33,026 bases of DNA from positions 1-33,026 of the forward strand of contig NZ_JAOARH010000088.1 of NCBI RefSeq assembly GCF_025210595.1. Reading direction: 5' to 3'. The position numbers and the translations under genes were made by a program. Position 1 is the first letter of the stretch, and each line of letters starts with the position of its first letter. Positions 17,746 to 24,883 of this stretch are shown here, one piece after another. Under the pieces are notes generated by a model. That model worked only from the letters and a program-made list of their open reading frames with translations. It had not been told where the DNA came from and did no database searches. This stretch comes from Winogradskyella sp. Its GTDB lineage: Bacteria; Bacteroidota; Bacteroidia; Flavobacteriales; Flavobacteriaceae.

Positions 17746-18236
17746 TCTAGAAAGCGTTTTAAGCCAAATCGTCTTAACATTTTCTTCTCAAATTCCCAAA
17801 AGAATTTAAATTGTCCAAATAGCCACCCAAAAGTAACTAACAGAATTTGATAGAAAATAAGTCCAATGATAATAAATAAAATCCAGTAGATAACAGGATT
17901 TAAGTTTTCTTTAGTAATTCCTAAAAGTTTTATTATTGGTCGTCCGACAAAGACAGAAGATGAGCCTGTGATAGCAAACACTAAAAAAACACGAATCATT
18001 TCCCATTTATAGTCAAGAATCCATTTTTTTTCTAGCTTTTTAAAAAGGAATAATGTTAATTTTAAAAGCGCATAAAAAATAATTGTAGCAGCAATAATAG
18101 TAATTAGTAATCCATAATTACTTAAAAGACCATTTGCTATTTTAAAAGCAGAATATCCTAAACCTACTAGACCCAAAAAAGGAAACAATAATTGCCAATT
18201 ATGTTGTATTTCCCAATGGTTTTTAAATTTCTCCAT
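17742..18236 (-). CDS. DUF6787 family membrane protein
   Basis: This 164-residue integral membrane protein has four hydrophobic segments, at about 16-32, 40-65, 85-105 and 115-145. The motif FLVFAITGSSSVFVGRPI (about 89-106) and the N-terminal start with W and Q residues (HWEIQHNWQLLFPF) match what I recall of DUF6787, sometimes mislabelled as a prolipoprotein diacylglyceryl transferase. The function is unknown. It lies 29 bp after the DUF6146 lipoprotein gene and overlaps the small His-rich gene by four bases, so the three are almost certainly one transcript. Confidence 0.82.
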   Translation of the reverse strand: MEKFKNHWEIQHNWQLLFPFLGLVGLGYSAFKIANGLLSNYGLLITIIAATIIFYALLKLTLFLFKKLEKKWILDYKWEMIRVFLVFAITGSSSVFVGRPIIKLLGITKENLNPVIYWILFIIIGLIFYQILLVTFGWLFGQFKFFWEFEKKMLRRFGLKRFLD

Positions 18237-18265
18237 AGCATTATTAAGAATGCTACAAATTTACA

Positions 18266-18703
18266 TTAAATTCTAGGATAAAAAGATGTTAGTTGTTGCT
18301 TATATTTTATTTGAAAATATATAAAATAATTATAAAGTAAATAATTTACTTCGTATCCATAGTCTGTATTTTGATCATAGTCAATTCGTAATTGATATAA
18401 ACTAGGATCATAAGTGTAAGGCTGTAGGTTTCTCTGATTCCAAGATTGTACTAATAGAAAATTTCTATTCTCTAGAAAACTCTGTGAATAGTAACCTCTT
18501 GGACGTGCTGTACTCACAAGCCAGCCATTAAAACCTGGTTCTATAATAATAATTTCATAATCGGTTTCATCACTACTAATGGATATTGTGTCATTTTCTG
18601 CAAGTTCATTGCTATTACCATTATTAATAGTCTGACTATTATTATAGGATTTACAACTAGCTATTAAGGCTATTATGAGGATAAATGGAATAAACTTTTT
18701 CAT
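18266..18703 (-). CDS. DUF6146 family lipoprotein
   Basis: This 145-residue protein has a lipoprotein signal (MKKFIPFILIIALIASC, Cys17). A short polar linker precedes the conserved core, which contains DYEIIIIEPGFNGWL, RPRGYYSQSFLENRN, WNQR, and the C-terminal IDYDQNTDYGYEVNYLLYNYF. These match what I remember of DUF6146, a Bacteroidota family of unknown function. It is probably anchored to the outer membrane. It is the first gene of a minus-strand run leading through DUF6787 to the TonB receptor. No promoter matching TAnnTTTG was clear upstream. Confidence 0.88.
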   Translation of the reverse strand: MKKFIPFILIIALIASCKSYNNSQTINNGNSNELAENDTISISSDETDYEIIIIEPGFNGWLVSTARPRGYYSQSFLENRNFLLVQSWNQRNLQPYTYDPSLYQLRIDYDQNTDYGYEVNYLLYNYFIYFQIKYKQQLTSFYPRI

Positions 18704-18850
18704 AACATTATAAAGATATTAATAATTTTTCATATTGTTTATAAAGCAAAGTAAAACCAAAGTTTATTAAATTTAAAAGGCTAATAAGTGAAATAGGTTT
18801 TTGGGTTAGTTTAATGATACTCTGCTTTAGTGTGTATTATTTAGTAAATA

Positions 18851-18878
18851 AAAAAAGCAACTCATTAGAGCTGCTTTA
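18851..18878 (-). terminator. Terminator of the DUF937 gene
   Basis: Arms AAAGCA/TGCTTT and CTC/GAG, separated by one mismatched pair, close an ATTA loop. On the minus strand a run of seven T follows. It lies 23 bp beyond the DUF937 stop. Confidence 0.75.
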
Positions 18879-18900
18879 AAATATTTAAAAAAAGTTAGGT

Positions 18901-19548
18901 TTATTTTCCAAACAAACCACCTAAAAGTCCACCTATTCCACCTTTATCTTTAGAGCTTCCAAGAACCATACCAGCAACATCGTCAATAACGCTACCATCA
19001 CCATCAGAGTCTAATACCTTTTCTAAGAAAGTTTGTTCATTAGTTACTGGTCCACTATTGCTAGCTCCACCAAGCAAACCTCCTAACAATCCTGTTAAGT
19101 CGTTTTGAGAACTTACATTGTTTTGACGTGTTTGTTTACCTAAAACACCCATTAATATAGGAGCCGCTACTTTTAGAATGTTACCTACCGATCCTGCATC
19201 TAAACCAGATTTTTGACCAATAACTTGCTCAACTCCTTGTTGTTTGTTCCCTAAAATATGACCTAAAATTTTACTACCATCATTGGTTACGGTTTCATCA
19301 ACTCCACCACCAAACAAACCACCAAGGTTATCTAAAATGCTGCCATCGTGTTTACCACTTAAAGCTCCTAAAAGTCCTTGTGCGCCTTCTGGAGTAGAGG
19401 CATTACGTTCCATTGCTTTCATAAGTACAGGTAGTGCCATAGTTAATACACTACTTGTTTTATTTTGATCTGTTCCTGTTGAGCCAGAAACACCACTAAT
19501 TATAGTTTTTCCTAAATCACTGTTTAATAAGTCAAAAATTCCTGCCAT
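18901..19548 (-). CDS. DUF937 domain protein with calcium-binding-type loop
   Basis: This 215-residue protein belongs to DUF937, a Gly/Leu-rich helical family (related to YidB-type proteins) of unknown function. Typical features are the N-terminal MAGIFDLLNSDLGKTIISG, repeated GGLLGG/GGLFGG stretches and the ALPVLMKAMERNA block. The segment DSDGDGSVIDDVAG near residue 180 has the DxDxDG spacing of an EF-hand or dockerin loop, so calcium binding is possible. No signal peptide is present, so it is probably cytoplasmic. It is a single-gene unit, with a terminator after it and the serA terminator before it. Confidence 0.88.
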   Translation of the reverse strand: MAGIFDLLNSDLGKTIISGVSGSTGTDQNKTSSVLTMALPVLMKAMERNASTPEGAQGLLGALSGKHDGSILDNLGGLFGGGVDETVTNDGSKILGHILGNKQQGVEQVIGQKSGLDAGSVGNILKVAAPILMGVLGKQTRQNNVSSQNDLTGLLGGLLGGASNSGPVTNEQTFLEKVLDSDGDGSVIDDVAGMVLGSSKDKGGIGGLLGGLFGK

Positions 19549-19591
19549 TGTATTTATAATATTAGATTAATAATTTTAGTTTATTAAGGTA

Positions 19592-19619
19592 CAAAAAAAG
19601 CCCTAACATTATTAGGACT
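19592..19619 (-). terminator. Terminator of serA
   Basis: On the minus strand, AGTCCTAA and TTAGGGCT pair (8 bp with one G-T wobble; plus-strand arms 19599-19606 and 19612-19619), followed by seven T. It lies between serA and the DUF937 gene. Confidence 0.8.
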
Positions 19620-19652
19620 CATTTTTTATATTTAGGTCACAATTTAATTTTG

Positions 19653-20603
19653 TTAACCTAATATATTGATGATCTGATTTGCTAATTCTTCACCAATTCT
19701 GTCTTGTGCTTCGTTTGTTGCAGCACCTGTATGCGGTGTTAACGACAGAGCAGGATTCATTAATAATTGAACTTCTGGTTGTGGTTCTTTTTCAAAAACA
19801 TCTAAAGCAGCTCTGGCAACTTTGCCGCTTTCTATAGCATTTACTAAAGCCACTTCATTTACAACTCCACCACGTGCAGCATTGGCAATAATAACACCAT
19901 CTTTCATGCTGTTAAAATCTGCTTCATCTATAACATAGTCTTTTTGAGCTGGTACGTGTAGTGTTAAAAAATCAGCTTGTTTTAAAACCTCTTCTTTAGA
20001 GACGGTTTTTATATCAAATTTCATTTTTTGTCCATCGAAAAAGTCTAACTCTAACTCAGCATTTTCAATAAAAGGATCATAAGCAACAAGATTCATTCCT
20101 GCTCCAATTCCAATTTTAGCAGTAGCTTGTCCAATTCTACCAAAACCAATTACACCTAGTGTTTTTCCTTTTAATTCAACACCTTTAGCATAAGATTTCT
20201 TTAAGCTTTTAAAGTTTTTATCACCTTCTAATGGCATATCGCGATTAGAATTGTGTAAGAATCTTGCTAAACCATAAAAATGCCCAAAAACCAACTCAGC
20301 AACTGAATGTGAAGATGCTGCAGGTGTATTAATAACATGTAGTCCTTTTTCTCTGGCATACTCTACATCTATATTATCCATACCAACACCACCACGACCA
20401 ATAATTTTAAGGTTTGGACAATGGTCTATAATATCTTTTCTAACTTTTGTTGCACTTCTTACTAAAAGTACTGAAATGTCATTTTCATTGATGTAGTTTT
20501 GCAATTGCTCTTGAGCAACTGTTGTTGTTAAAACTTCATAACCTGCAGCTTCTAATGCATTGATGCCACTTTGAGAAACACCGTCGTTTGCTAATACTTT
20601 CAT
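19653..20603 (-). CDS. serA: D-3-phosphoglycerate dehydrogenase (short form)
   Basis: This 316-residue enzyme oxidises 3-phosphoglycerate to 3-phosphohydroxypyruvate with NAD+, the first step of serine synthesis. The Rossmann dinucleotide motif is GFGRIG (residues 153-158). Catalytic residues of the D-2-hydroxyacid dehydrogenase family are visible: Arg244 in NAARGG, Glu273 in FEKEP, His291 in TPHTGAAT. It lacks the C-terminal ACT domain of the long form, so direct allosteric inhibition by serine is not expected. It follows serC by 47 bp on the same strand, supporting this assignment over other 2-hydroxyacid dehydrogenases. An inverted repeat at 20625-20642 lies just upstream of its start. Confidence 0.95.
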   Translation of the reverse strand: MKVLANDGVSQSGINALEAAGYEVLTTTVAQEQLQNYINENDISVLLVRSATKVRKDIIDHCPNLKIIGRGGVGMDNIDVEYAREKGLHVINTPAASSHSVAELVFGHFYGLARFLHNSNRDMPLEGDKNFKSLKKSYAKGVELKGKTLGVIGFGRIGQATAKIGIGAGMNLVAYDPFIENAELELDFFDGQKMKFDIKTVSKEEVLKQADFLTLHVPAQKDYVIDEADFNSMKDGVIIANAARGGVVNEVALVNAIESGKVARAALDVFEKEPQPEVQLLMNPALSLTPHTGAATNEAQDRIGEELANQIINILG

Positions 20604-20624
20604 TTTAATTTTTGTTGTTTTAGA

Positions 20625-20642
20625 TTTCTGTTAAGACAGAAA
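20625..20642. promoter_or_regulatory. Inverted repeat upstream of serA
   Basis: TTTCTGT-TAAG-ACAGAAA forms a 7-bp perfect stem, 21 bp before the serA start, in the 47-bp serC-serA gap. The half-sites TTTCTG and CAGAAA also occur in the palindrome before serC (21728-21745), suggesting a shared operator or RNA element. Confidence 0.45.
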
Positions 20643-20650
20643 TAAAAGAT

Positions 20651-21712
20651 TTATGCCTTTCTTTCTAATTCGCTCATTACTTCTACAAGTGCTTTAACAC
20701 TGTCTAGAGATAAAGCATTGTACATAGATGCTCTATAGCCACCAACACTTCTATGACCATTTAAGCCGTTAATACCAGCTTCTTTCCACATAGCATCAAA
20801 GGTTTCTTTAAGGTTTTCATTTTCTAAAGTAAATGTAGCGTTCATTATAGAACGATCTTCCTTAACAGCATACCCTTTGAATAGAGGGTTTAAATCTATT
20901 TCAGAATAAATTAATCTAGCTTTTTTGTCATTTTCTTCTTCAATAGCCTTAATACCTCCTTTTTCTTTTAGCCATTCTAAGGTTAACATAGAAACGTATA
21001 CCGGAAATACAGGTGGAGTGTTAAACATACTGCCTTTACCAATATGAATCTTATAATCCATCATTGAAGGGATTTTTCGAGATACTTTTCCTAAGATATC
21101 TTCTTTTATAACAACAAGTGTTGCTCCTGCAGGTCCCATGTTTTTCTGAGCTCCAGCATAGATTAAATCAAATTGAGAAAAATCTAGTTGACGTGAAAAA
21201 ATATCACTACTCATATCACATACCATAGGAATTGGTGAGTTTGGAAAACTCTTCATTTGTGTTCCAAAAATGGTATTGTTAGAGGTACAGTGGAAATAAT
21301 CATAATCCTCAGGAATATCATAACCTTTTGGAATATAATTGAAGTTTGCAGTTTTTGAAGAGGCTACTTCATAAATATCGTCATAAATTTTAGCTTCCTT
21401 TATAGCTTTATCACTCCAAGTACCTGTGTTAAGGTAACCAGCTCTTTTTTCTAAAAGGTTTAACGCTACCATTAAAAATTGCGTACTCGCACCACCTTGT
21501 AAAAATAAGGCTTTGTAACCTTTACCCTCAAGACCTAATAGTTCTAAAACTAAAGCTCTCGCATTTTCCATAACATCTACAAATGGTTTGCTACGATGCG
21601 AAATTTCTATTAGAGATAAGCCTTCATCAAAATTTAAAAGCGCTTCTGAGGCTTTTTCAATTACTGATTTTGGTAATACACAAGGTCCAGCACTAAAATT
21701 ATGTTTTTTCAT
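20651..21712 (-). CDS. serC: Phosphoserine aminotransferase
   Basis: This 353-residue enzyme is PLP-dependent and converts 3-phosphohydroxypyruvate and glutamate to phosphoserine and 2-oxoglutarate. It can also act in pyridoxine synthesis in some bacteria. The N-terminus KKHNFSAGPCVLP is diagnostic. LQGGASTQF (71-79) binds the cofactor phosphate, and the Schiff-base lysine is Lys190 in IYAGAQKNMGPAG. The C-terminal NGLNGHRSVGGYRASMYNA is also characteristic. Length matches the family. It is first in the serC-serA operon. An 18-bp perfect palindrome lies in its leader at 21728-21745. Confidence 0.97.
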   Translation of the reverse strand: MKKHNFSAGPCVLPKSVIEKASEALLNFDEGLSLIEISHRSKPFVDVMENARALVLELLGLEGKGYKALFLQGGASTQFLMVALNLLEKRAGYLNTGTWSDKAIKEAKIYDDIYEVASSKTANFNYIPKGYDIPEDYDYFHCTSNNTIFGTQMKSFPNSPIPMVCDMSSDIFSRQLDFSQFDLIYAGAQKNMGPAGATLVVIKEDILGKVSRKIPSMMDYKIHIGKGSMFNTPPVFPVYVSMLTLEWLKEKGGIKAIEEENDKKARLIYSEIDLNPLFKGYAVKEDRSIMNATFTLENENLKETFDAMWKEAGINGLNGHRSVGGYRASMYNALSLDSVKALVEVMSELERKA

Positions 21713-21727
21713 GAAAAGTATAGTTTC

Positions 21728-21745
21728 ATTTCTGATATCAGAAAT
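21728..21745. promoter_or_regulatory. 18-bp perfect palindrome in the serC leader
   Basis: ATTTCTGATATCAGAAAT is perfectly self-complementary and lies 15 bp upstream of the serC ATG. It shares the half-sites TTTCTG/CAGAAA with the repeat before serA, with a spacer of 4 instead of 6. It is a candidate operator or ribosome-site hairpin. Confidence 0.5.
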
Positions 21746-21827
21746 AGATTGATTTTAGGTTTAATAACTACTACAAAGGTGCTAATTTATTGCCTATAAT
21801 ACATTAATAAATTAATAATTTTTTGAA

Positions 21828-22886
21828 TCAAATTTTTAACAAGAATTCAACAGTGTCAACATTGTCTGCATAATCCCAAAGCTCAGGCTTTTGAGTTTCA
21901 CCAAAGTTGACTTCATTTTTTGTAAATCCTTTAGAAACAATGCACTGAATTTTATCTGTGTCTTCAATTATTTTTTGAGACAAGTGATCTTTTGAGTCAT
22001 AAAATTCGTAGAATAATGTTGCAATAGGTGATGCATAGTTTTGGTCTTCTTTTATCATTAAAAAGCCATTCTCTAGCATGTCAAATTCGCTCATTAGATA
22101 TACAGCCTTATTGTAGTCATAATTATTAGCGTACTTGGCTTCGTGTATTACAGGATGCCATTTATATATCGCATTAAAAAACGCATCAAAATTATAATGT
22201 TTTGGCACAAATATTTTAGATACATTTCTACAGCCTAAGCCATAGTACCTAAAAATATCATCAGACAAAGCTTCTAATTCTTCTTTGGTTTCATTACCTG
22301 TAAGAATTGCTGCTGAGTTTCTGTTTTTTCTTATAATTGATGGTTTATCTTTAAAATAATACTCAAAATAACGTGCTGTGTTATCGCTGCCAGTGGCAAT
22401 AACAGCATCAAAATTTTCTAACTTATCATGAGTCAAAGTTATTTTACCTTTAAACTCAGGCTCAATAACTTCTAAATACTTTGCTAAAAAGGGGAGAAGG
22501 TGTTTGTCGTTAGACGATTGTTTTACTAATACATTATGCCCAGAGATTAGTACTGATAAAAAATCATGAAAGCCTACTAACGGAATATTTCCAGCCATAA
22601 TTATGGCTATAGTCTTCGGTGTAATAGTATTAATCTCATAAGTGTTTAACCACTTGTTAATATTAGTTTCAGTTAGCGCTTTAGCCCAAGACTCTGTACT
22701 AAAAAGAACATTAGATTCGGTAAACCAACCATTGTGCTCATTGGCCAATTTAATTTGGTGTTTAAAACCATCAAAAAATAATTCATTGGCTTCAATAGCA
22801 TTATTTTTTTTAATTCCATTAGTAGAAAATTGACCTAAAAAAGTGCCTAATTTTGAGAAAGCGTTAATTCTTCGTTGTAAATCCAT
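21828..22886 (-). CDS. LuxC-type acyl-CoA reductase
   Basis: This 352-residue protein belongs to the acyl-CoA/acyl-protein reductase (LuxC) branch of the aldehyde dehydrogenase superfamily, which reduces activated fatty acids to aldehydes with NAD(P)H. Seen here are the nucleotide-binding region IAIIMAGNIPLVGFHDFL (93-110), VIATGSDNTARYF (162-174) and the probable catalytic Cys219 in YYGLGCRNVSKIFVP. It is shorter than Vibrio LuxC, and no luciferase genes are present, so a role in lipid or wax-like metabolism rather than light is likely, but the substrate is unknown. It diverges from a ferredoxin gene across a 76-bp shared promoter region, a pairing I recall as common in Bacteroidota. Confidence 0.88.
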   Translation of the reverse strand: MDLQRRINAFSKLGTFLGQFSTNGIKKNNAIEANELFFDGFKHQIKLANEHNGWFTESNVLFSTESWAKALTETNINKWLNTYEINTITPKTIAIIMAGNIPLVGFHDFLSVLISGHNVLVKQSSNDKHLLPFLAKYLEVIEPEFKGKITLTHDKLENFDAVIATGSDNTARYFEYYFKDKPSIIRKNRNSAAILTGNETKEELEALSDDIFRYYGLGCRNVSKIFVPKHYNFDAFFNAIYKWHPVIHEAKYANNYDYNKAVYLMSEFDMLENGFLMIKEDQNYASPIATLFYEFYDSKDHLSQKIIEDTDKIQCIVSKGFTKNEVNFGETQKPELWDYADNVDTVEFLLKI

Positions 22887-22893
22887 GTAGTGT

Positions 22894-22924
22894 TTGGTAA
22901 AACGCCATTTTGGCTTTATTTTTG
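22894..22924 (+). promoter_or_regulatory. Ferredoxin promoter (TTG, 20-bp spacer, TATTTTTG)
   Basis: TTG (22894-22896) and TATTTTTG (22917-22924) are 20 bp apart, matching the Bacteroidota sigma factor consensus TTG / TAnnTTTG. The ferredoxin ATG is 38 bp downstream. This is the best promoter match found in the window. Confidence 0.65.
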
Positions 22925-22930
22925 CAGTTG

Positions 22931-22938
22931 CAAAATTA
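22931..22938 (-). promoter_or_regulatory. Candidate -7 box of acyl-CoA reductase gene
   Basis: On the minus strand this reads TAATTTTG (TAnnTTTG), 44 bp before the start at 22886. No -33 TTG at suitable spacing was found. It forms an inverted repeat (TTTTGCA-GT-TGCAAAA) with the ferredoxin -7 box. Confidence 0.4.
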
Positions 22939-22962
22939 CATAATTAAAAAGTAAAAATTACT

Positions 22963-23316
22963 ATGGCAATTATAATCACAGACGAATGTATTAATTGTGG
23001 AGCTTGTGAGCCAGAATGCCCTAATACTGCTATTTACGAAGGTGCTGATGATTGGCGCTACTCTGACGGAACAAGTTTAAATGGTACAATTGTGTTACCT
23101 AATGGTAAACAAGTTGATGCAGATGAAACTCAAGAACCTGTAAGTGATGAGTTGTACTATATTGTGCCAGATAAGTGTACAGAGTGTAAAGGTTTTCATG
23201 AAGAACCTCAGTGTGCTGCAGTTTGTCCTGTAGATTGCTGTGTGCCAGATGAAGATGTGGTAGAAACAGATGATGAGTTATTAGGAAAACAACGTTTTAT
23301 GCATCCTGATGAATAG
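22963..23316 (+). CDS. Ferredoxin with two 4Fe-4S clusters
   Basis: This 117-residue electron carrier has one complete CxxCxxCxxxCP motif near the N-terminus (Cys9, 12, 15, 19) and a second set with a longer central gap (Cys72, 75, 84, 88). Each set also feeds the other cluster, as in 2[4Fe-4S] ferredoxins with an insertion. The ~50-residue stretch between them and the acidic C-terminal tail ([13 protein letters not shown]) are typical of the Bacteroidota 4Fe-4S dicluster form. It is cytoplasmic and soluble. It has its own promoter and a strong terminator. Being divergent from an acyl-CoA reductase suggests, but does not prove, a redox link. Confidence 0.95.
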   Translation: MAIIITDECINCGACEPECPNTAIYEGADDWRYSDGTSLNGTIVLPNGKQVDADETQEPVSDELYYIVPDKCTECKGFHEEPQCAAVCPVDCCVPDEDVVETDDELLGKQRFMHPDE

Positions 23317-23337
23317 ATTACGAATAATGTTTTATAT

Positions 23338-23368
23338 AAAGCCCGAAGTTTTTGCTTCGGGCTTTTTT
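23338..23368 (+). terminator. Ferredoxin gene terminator
   Basis: The perfect 11-bp stem AAAGCCCGAAG/CTTCGGGCTTT (23338-23348 and 23355-23365) has a 6-nt loop, and its T run continues to 23368 on the plus strand. It lies 21 bp after the stop. Confidence 0.9.
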
Positions 23369-23394
23369 ATGCACCATTATTATAGAAGTTTAAA

Positions 23395-23416
23395 AAATAC
23401 GCAATTTGTCGTATTT
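23395..23416. promoter_or_regulatory. Inverted repeat upstream of TPR gene
   Basis: AAATACG and CGTATTT flank an 8-nt spacer (CAATTTGT). It lies in a 213-bp A+T-rich gap, about 170 bp before the TPR gene, with no T run. It could be an operator. No firm promoter was found. Confidence 0.3.
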
Positions 23417-23583
23417 GTTTGTATATATTTTTTGAATTGATTTGTAAGGTTATTAAAAGCCAACCATTATAAAAACAAAACCAATATTTTATACAGAATA
23501 AAGCATTGTGATTTATTGTTTTTAAATAATGTGATGAATGTAGTGTAACAATAGTTTTTATTTAATTAATAGAAAATGATATC

Positions 23584-24342
23584 ATGAAAAAGATAGTTTT
23601 AGGCTTAACTCTTTTGTTGAGTACGTCAATGTTTGTTAACTCGCAAACCGAAAATCTAAAGCGCTTTCAAGAAGCCTTAGATTCAATAGATACAAAGGCT
23701 TATCATCATTCCATTCCTATTCTTAAAGAGCTCATTAAAAAAGACTACAAAGCAGAAGCTAACTACGAGCTTTTGGTATCTGTTTATATGATAACGGATA
23801 GTATTGATAATGGAATTAAACATGTTGAAGAAGCTCATAAAAGATTTCCTAAAAACAGTCAATTTTTAAAGTATAGTGCAGATTTATATTATAAAAAGGG
23901 AGATTTAGAAAATGCAATATTAGTAACAGAGAAGGCTGTAGTTTTAGAACCAAACAATGACATTTTGTATGCCTTTTTGGGTAATCTGTATACAGATAAA
24001 AAAAATTATGATAAAGCTGTATACAATTATGATGAAGCTCTAAAATGCAATGCTAAAAATATAATGGCACAATATGGTATTGCAACGTTGTATGTCGAAA
24101 AATCGGCAACCCTACAAAGGCAAATGGTTGAAGAAGATTTAGACGATGCCTCGTATGATGCTTATAAAAAAGAAGTGAATCTTTTAAACGAAAAAGCAAT
24201 TATAGCGTTAGAAAAAACTTTTGATTTAGATAACACCAATACAGCAGTATTAGCAACTTTAGTTGATTTCTACTCTAGAACAGAAAAAATGGAAAAGTTT
24301 AAGAAAGCTAAAGAAAAACTAAAAGTACTAAGAGGATATTAA
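23584..24342 (+). CDS. Exported TPR repeat protein
   Basis: This 252-residue protein has a signal peptide (MKKIVLGLTLLLSTSMFVNS, cut near QTEN). Several tetratricopeptide-like helical hairpins follow, for example at about 75-110 (FLKYSADLYYKKGDLENAILVTEKAVVLEPNN) and 112-145 (ILYAFLGNLYTDKKNYDKAVYNYDEALKCNAKN), with a third partial unit to residue ~170. TPR domains act as protein-interaction scaffolds. It is probably periplasmic. The next gene starts 12 bp after its stop, so the two form an operon closed by the terminator at 24825-24862. No partner is identifiable. Confidence 0.85.
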   Translation: MKKIVLGLTLLLSTSMFVNSQTENLKRFQEALDSIDTKAYHHSIPILKELIKKDYKAEANYELLVSVYMITDSIDNGIKHVEEAHKRFPKNSQFLKYSADLYYKKGDLENAILVTEKAVVLEPNNDILYAFLGNLYTDKKNYDKAVYNYDEALKCNAKNIMAQYGIATLYVEKSATLQRQMVEEDLDDASYDAYKKEVNLLNEKAIIALEKTFDLDNTNTAVLATLVDFYSRTEKMEKFKKAKEKLKVLRGY

Positions 24343-24353
24343 ACTTAAAACTT

Positions 24354-24800
24354 ATGAATGTAATTAAAGCTTTGTATTGCAATCAGTATTATGAATTAAA
24401 ACCTAAAGGAAAAGCGCATACAGCTCAAAAAATGGGAACAATATTATCTACCATTGCTTTAGTGTTGTTTCTAATGAGCGCTTTCTTTTTACTGATTACG
24501 TTCTTTCCAGATTTTGAAAAATCGCTTAGTAAGCTGTTTAGAAATGCTTTTGGGAGACGCTCAGGAAGAGTCATAGGTAAGTTTGCTGGGTTACTCTCAT
24601 TTTTAGTGGCTTTTCCTGTCGTTAAGTTGTGTTTTGGGCGAGACGCTATTTATAAGCACACTATTAGAGAATTCAACGCTAAATCAGCACTAGATCAAAA
24701 ACAAATTTCTACCAAAGGATTTAGGTTTTTTGTAAGCGCTGTAATTACAATTATAGTTTCTGTATTGGTAATAGCTGTGAAACTTAATTTTATAGACTAG
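24354..24800 (+). CDS. Hypothetical membrane protein in operon with TPR gene
   Basis: This 148-residue protein has three hydrophobic segments: about residues 28-50 (MGTILSTIALVLFLMSAFFLLITFF), 78-92 (FAGLLSFLVAFPVV) and 125-145 (FFVSAVITIIVSVLVIAV). A basic loop, RNAFGRRSGRVIGK, lies in between. It has no named domain that I recognise. Tight spacing behind the exported TPR protein suggests a shared membrane-associated job. The strong terminator right downstream confirms it is the last gene of the unit. Confidence 0.8.
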   Translation: MNVIKALYCNQYYELKPKGKAHTAQKMGTILSTIALVLFLMSAFFLLITFFPDFEKSLSKLFRNAFGRRSGRVIGKFAGLLSFLVAFPVVKLCFGRDAIYKHTIREFNAKSALDQKQISTKGFRFFVSAVITIIVSVLVIAVKLNFID

Positions 24801-24824
24801 AGAAATATTGCCCTATATTATTGC

Positions 24825-24862
24825 AAAACGAGGTTTTACTAATAGCGAAACCTCGTTTTTTT
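24825..24862 (+). terminator. Terminator after the TPR operon
   Basis: The 12-bp stem AAAACGAGGTTT/AAACCTCGTTTT (24825-24836 and 24848-24859) is followed by a plus-strand T run. The minus strand ends in only four T, so any effect on the facing gene at 24884 would be weaker. Confidence 0.85.
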
Positions 24863-24883
24863 AGACAGTAAATAACCTAACCA

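Noticed and set aside
21828-22886. Bioluminescence (lux) operon suggested by the LuxC-type protein
   Set aside because: No luxA, luxB, luxD or luxE genes are nearby, and the protein is shorter than Vibrio LuxC.
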